Positions 5,446 to 7,895 of a stretch of 7,895 nucleotides of DNA are shown here, piece after piece. The notes under the pieces were generated by a model. It was not told the origin of the DNA. It was given only the letters and a program-made list of their open reading frames with translations, and did no database searches. Position 1 is the stretch's first letter. Every line of letters starts with the position of its first letter. A program made the translations under genes and the position numbers. The stretch is from Candidatus Aenigmatarchaeota archaeon (GTDB lineage Archaea > Aenigmatarchaeota > Aenigmatarchaeia > QMZP01), in NCBI GenBank assembly GCA_017609225.1, contig JAFCEK010000039.1, positions 1 through 7,895 on the forward strand. Reading direction: 5' to 3'.

Positions 5446-7248
5446 ATGGGCAATCATGATAAGATTGCAGTTCTAGATTTTGGGGGGCAGTATGCACATC
5501 TGATAGCTGAGCGCCTAAGAGATAACGGATTTTATGCAGATATATTACCCTGCGAAACACCTCCAGAAGAGCTAAAGGATTATAAAGGAATTATACTTTC
5601 AGGGGGCCCAAAAAGTGTATATGATTTGGATGCACCAAAGCCGGATATGGGAATTTTTTCTCTGGGAATACCTATAATGGGCATATGTTATGGCGCCCAG
5701 CTGATGGCAAAGTTATTCAAAGGTGAAGTTGAAAGAACAGAAACAAGAGAATATGGAAGAAGCATAATCAGAATACTGGCCAAAGATGAATTACTATCAG
5801 GGCTTGGTGATGAAGAAACAGTCTGGATGAGCCATGGTGATTCAATAACATGCGTACCAGATGAGTTTGATGTTCTCGCAAAATCCTATGATGATATTAT
5901 AGCAGCTATATCTAACAAAAAAAACCGTTTTTATGGTATTCAGTTCCACCCGGAAGTTGAGCATACACCCAATGGCGGTCTGGTGATGGAAAATTTTGCA
6001 GGTTCCATATGCGGTTCTGCCAAATGCTGGACAGACAAGAACGACATAGAAAATGCTGTTAATGAGATAAAAAAGGAAGTTGGCAATAAAAATGTTGGTG
6101 TTTTAACAAGTTTTGGTGTGGATTCTTCAGTTGCAGCAAAACTCACACACATGGCTTATGGTGACAGTGCTCTTATACTGTATGTTTCAGGCCTTGACAG
6201 AAAAGGAGACAGTGAAAGGGCAAAAAAGCTGGCAAAAAAGATGGGAATAGAAAACCTTGTTATAATAGATGCCCAGGATACCTTTGTAGAAGCAGTTCAA
6301 ACCCTTCCAGACCCAACAGACCCGCAGGCTAAAAGAAGGATAATTGGAGACAGGTATATAGATATTTTTGATTCAGTTGCCAGACAGAAAGGATGGGACC
6401 CAGACAAAACATATCTGGTTCAAGGAACCCTCTATACAGACTGGATTGAGAGTGGCGGGGGGGTTGGAAACAAGGCAGCCAACATAAAGGCCCATCACAA
6501 TGTGGATTCAGAAAGGATTCGAAGTAAAAAGAAAAAAAGACTTGTTTTAGAGCCAAACAAATGGAAATACAAGGACGGCTCCAGAAGAAGGGCAAGGGCA
6601 CTGGGACTTCCCAATGAAATAATTAATGCAGAGCCATTTCCAGGACCCGGGCTTGCTGTAAGAATGATAAACGGTGTATCAGTACCAGATAATGTGGAAG
6701 AAATATACAATGAAATAAATAAATATGCAAAACCGCATGGACTTAACGGATATATTGTTCCAATCAGGACGGTAGGCGTTGAGGGTGATGAAAGGGTTTA
6801 CCTCAATCTTGCTGTGCTTACAGGAAATTCGGATTTTGAAACAAGGAGAAAGACATCTATTGAGATAGTAAAAAAGGTCAGGGGCATAGGAAGGGTTGCC
6901 TTCTCATTTTATGAACCAGACCAGGATGATTTGCTCCACATACAGCCCATGGAGTTTAACAAAGAAAATCTCAACCTGTTAAGAGAGATTGATTATTTTG
7001 TAAGGCAAAAAGTTTATAAAGCTATAGAGGGAATATCCCAGATGCCTGTTATACTTTTCCCTGGACCTGAAAACCCCTGGGTAGGTATAAGACCTGTCAG
7101 CACAATCAGATACATGACTGCAGCTCCTGTTGAATTACCTGATAAATTTGCACATGAACTGTCAGACAGAATAATGAGCGAATTTGGTTTGGGAGGCGTT
7201 GTTTTCGATGATACTGATAAGCCCCCGGGAACAATAGAATGGGAGTAG
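5446..7248 (+). CDS. guaA: GMP synthase, glutamine-hydrolysing, single-chain long form
   Basis: GuaA converts XMP, ATP and glutamine to GMP, the last step of guanine nucleotide synthesis. Residues 1-190 are the class I glutamine amidotransferase: GGPKSV (53-58), GICYGAQ with nucleophile Cys81, and HPE with His168 and Glu170. Residues 215-400 are the ATP pyrophosphatase domain: the PP-loop reads SFGVDSS (222-228) instead of SGGVDSS, then QGTLYTDWIES (326-336), KAHHNV (348-353) and PFPGPGLAVR (397-406). The C-terminus is longer than in the usual 510-525-residue bacterial enzyme. A first dimerisation-type segment IVPIRTVGVEGDERVY (437-452) is followed by an inserted stretch with ISQMPVIL (530-537), then a second segment IRPVSTIRYMTA (548-559) ending KPPGTIEWE. 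This resembles eukaryotic GMP synthase. Many archaea instead split the enzyme into two genes. The ATG is preceded by GAGGG. Confidence 0.98.
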   Translation: MGNHDKIAVLDFGGQYAHLIAERLRDNGFYADILPCETPPEELKDYKGIILSGGPKSVYDLDAPKPDMGIFSLGIPIMGICYGAQLMAKLFKGEVERTETREYGRSIIRILAKDELLSGLGDEETVWMSHGDSITCVPDEFDVLAKSYDDIIAAISNKKNRFYGIQFHPEVEHTPNGGLVMENFAGSICGSAKCWTDKNDIENAVNEIKKEVGNKNVGVLTSFGVDSSVAAKLTHMAYGDSALILYVSGLDRKGDSERAKKLAKKMGIENLVIIDAQDTFVEAVQTLPDPTDPQAKRRIIGDRYIDIFDSVARQKGWDPDKTYLVQGTLYTDWIESGGGVGNKAANIKAHHNVDSERIRSKKKKRLVLEPNKWKYKDGSRRRARALGLPNEIINAEPFPGPGLAVRMINGVSVPDNVEEIYNEINKYAKPHGLNGYIVPIRTVGVEGDERVYLNLAVLTGNSDFETRRKTSIEIVKKVRGIGRVAFSFYEPDQDDLLHIQPMEFNKENLNLLREIDYFVRQKVYKAIEGISQMPVILFPGPENPWVGIRPVSTIRYMTAAPVELPDKFAHELSDRIMSEFGLGGVVFDDTDKPPGTIEWE

Positions 7249-7255
7249 CTACTGA

Positions 7256-7666
7256 TTATTCTAGCGGTTTTAATTCAAATGTAGGAGATTGTCCATAAAC
7301 ATCAGTTATTCCACCACCATTTCCCATTGCTCCAAACACAAGGTTACCGAAGCCATCATATTTTTTAATAGCTTCTTTTTCCCAGTCTTCCAAGGCATCT
7401 CCTTCCAAAAGGTTTTTTCTTACTTCTTCAATATGCTCTTTAGTCATATCTGAAACTACATTTCCAATAACCCTAACAGTCTGCTCTTCAGATACCCCAG
7501 AAAACTCTCCGTCAAGCAGTTCCATTCCCCTGAGATAATCAGTAACGCCTTCCAATTCTGTGGCAATTATAACATCTTGAAACACAAGGGGGCGTTGTGG
7601 CAGGTAAAGGGTAAGGCAGTATCTGTATAAAACACCCCCATTTCCTGATCTTCCATTTCCATCCAA
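7256..7666 (-). CDS. Hypothetical protein, up to 136 residues, start region doubtful
   Basis: I do not recognise this protein. From about residue 28 it reads as a good soluble acidic protein: FQDVIIATELEGVTDYLRGM, then VSEEQTVRVIGNVVSDMTKE, a charged helical stretch HIEEVRKNLLEGDALEDW, and a Gly-rich end (FGNLVFGAMGNGGGITDVYG). The first 27 residues are less convincing: the start is TTG (7666) with GAGG seven bases upstream and an in-frame TGA 12 bases before it, and the sequence is Gly/Arg/Leu-rich. The adjacent frame begins ATG at 7662 and reads MEMEDQEMGVFYTDTALPF, running to a stop that overlaps the good region, so a frameshift near a G5/C5 run is possible. The gene converges on guaA with a seven-base gap. 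A structured leader lies upstream. Confidence 0.58.
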   Translation of the reverse strand: MDGNGRSGNGGVLYRYCLTLYLPQRPLVFQDVIIATELEGVTDYLRGMELLDGEFSGVSEEQTVRVIGNVVSDMTKEHIEEVRKNLLEGDALEDWEKEAIKKYDGFGNLVFGAMGNGGGITDVYGQSPTFELKPLE

Positions 7667-7683
7667 ACTATCGCCTCATGCCT

Positions 7684-7730
7684 AGAAGGGGAGGTATTCA
7701 GAAACCGCAGGGTTTCAAGGAAACCCTTCT
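7684..7730 (-). promoter_or_regulatory. Leader with mutually exclusive hairpins ahead of the 136-codon ORF
   Basis: Several perfect inverted repeats overlap here. One hairpin pairs 7709-7716 with 7720-7727 (8 bp, 3-base loop). A competing fold pairs 7701-7706 with 7711-7716 (6 bp, 4-base loop), enclosed by 7684-7690 with 7724-7730 (7 bp). The region lies just upstream of the GAGG and TTG of the minus-strand ORF, a place suited to attenuation or translational control. No poly-T follows on either strand, so it is not a simple terminator. It matches no riboswitch class I recognise. Confidence 0.4.
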
Positions 7731-7734
7731 ATAA

Positions 7735-7833
7735 TTAGTCTGTAAAATTAAAAAACTTTTCTATACTGGAGTAGCATATGTTTTTTAAACCCTGCTTGAC
7801 AATATTTAAAAGATATTTTCTTTTTCTAGGCAT
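7735..7833 (-). CDS. Possible 32-residue basic small ORF (leader-peptide candidate)
   Basis: The frame runs ATG to TAA, with a second stop (TAG) two codons later. The peptide is basic at the N-terminus (MPRKRKYLLN), then mildly hydrophobic, with one Cys at 20 and a Phe-rich end. AGGAGGT, a strong Shine-Dalgarno sequence, precedes the ATG, but only three bases separate the GGAGG core from the ATG, which is short. The ATG overlaps the stop of a frame open from the window edge (ATGCCTAG). The coding region contains GCAGGGTTT, which can pair with AAACCCTGC in the structured leader downstream. It may be a leader peptide, a small protein, or chance. Confidence 0.33.
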   Translation of the reverse strand: MPRKRKYLLNIVKQGLKNICYSSIEKFFNFTD

Positions 7834-7894
7834 AAACCTCCTGATGATTTGATGCATATGGCTCCATAGGTTCAGTGGATGTTTCCGCATCATT
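7826..7894 (-). CDS. Possible C-terminal tail of a gene entering from the right edge
   Basis: On the minus strand one frame is open from the window edge for 22 codons and ends in TAG. The residues are polar and acidic (NDAETSTEPMEPYA, then SNHQEVYA), which fits a disordered C-terminus. A frame this short can be open by chance, so support is the composition plus the ribosome binding site and ATG of the next small ORF overlapping its end, as in tight operons. No family can be named. Confidence 0.33.
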   Translation of the reverse strand, partial: NDAETSTEPMEPYASNHQEVYA

Positions 7895-7895
7895 A

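Noticed and set aside
7700..7730. T-arm-like stem suggesting a tRNA
   Set aside because: The stem loop has three bases rather than seven, and no acceptor, D or anticodon arm could be built around it.
7778..7852. 24-codon hydrophobic plus-strand ORF (begins MFFKPCLTIFKRYF) with GGAG six bases upstream, antisense to the 32-codon ORF
   Set aside because: It resembles a small membrane toxin peptide, but the region is AT-rich, which gives Phe/Leu/Ile by chance, and nothing else supports it.
1..7895. CRISPR array, insertion sequence, tRNA or rRNA genes
   Set aside because: No regularly spaced direct repeats, transposase, terminal repeats or RNA gene signatures were found on either strand by reading.

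Overview
The window reads as archaeal chromosome. The evidence is a Hel308-type helicase C-terminus, an archaeal/eukaryotic-type IF5B (infB), TTTATA-like TATA boxes in front of genes, T-rich tracts after stop codons, and arginine coded mostly by AGA/AGG. Short intergenic gaps, overlapping starts and stops and several orphan small proteins would suit a compact genome such as a DPANN lineage, but that placement is inference; no rRNA or other marker fixes the taxon.

Layout. Positions 1-1237 (+) hold the 3' part of hel308 and an overlapping DUF192 gene. Convergent to it, with no spacer at all, is a minus-strand block at 1238-2813: a possible 30-residue ORF behind a good TATA box, then two unrecognised genes (226 and 260 residues), all tightly packed. 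Positions 2903-5372 (-) hold infB, a four-Cys PAP2-type membrane phosphatase overlapping it by ATGA, and a 70-codon orphan ORF. A short AT-rich spacer at 5373-5445 carries divergent promoters for infB and for guaA (5446-7248, +). guaA encodes a 600-residue single-chain GMP synthase with a eukaryote-like long C-terminus and an altered PP-loop. The right end (7256-7895, -) is poorly resolved: an orphan 136-codon ORF that may be frame-disturbed, a leader with mutually exclusive hairpins, a 32-codon small ORF, and a possible gene tail at the edge.

How the genes work together. Genome maintenance (Hel308), translation initiation (aIF5B) and purine synthesis (GuaA) are housekeeping functions. The candidates for something undescribed are the 30/226/260-residue unknown operon and the small ORF plus alternative-hairpin leader at the right end, which is laid out like an attenuator. 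Both are inferences from sequence layout only.
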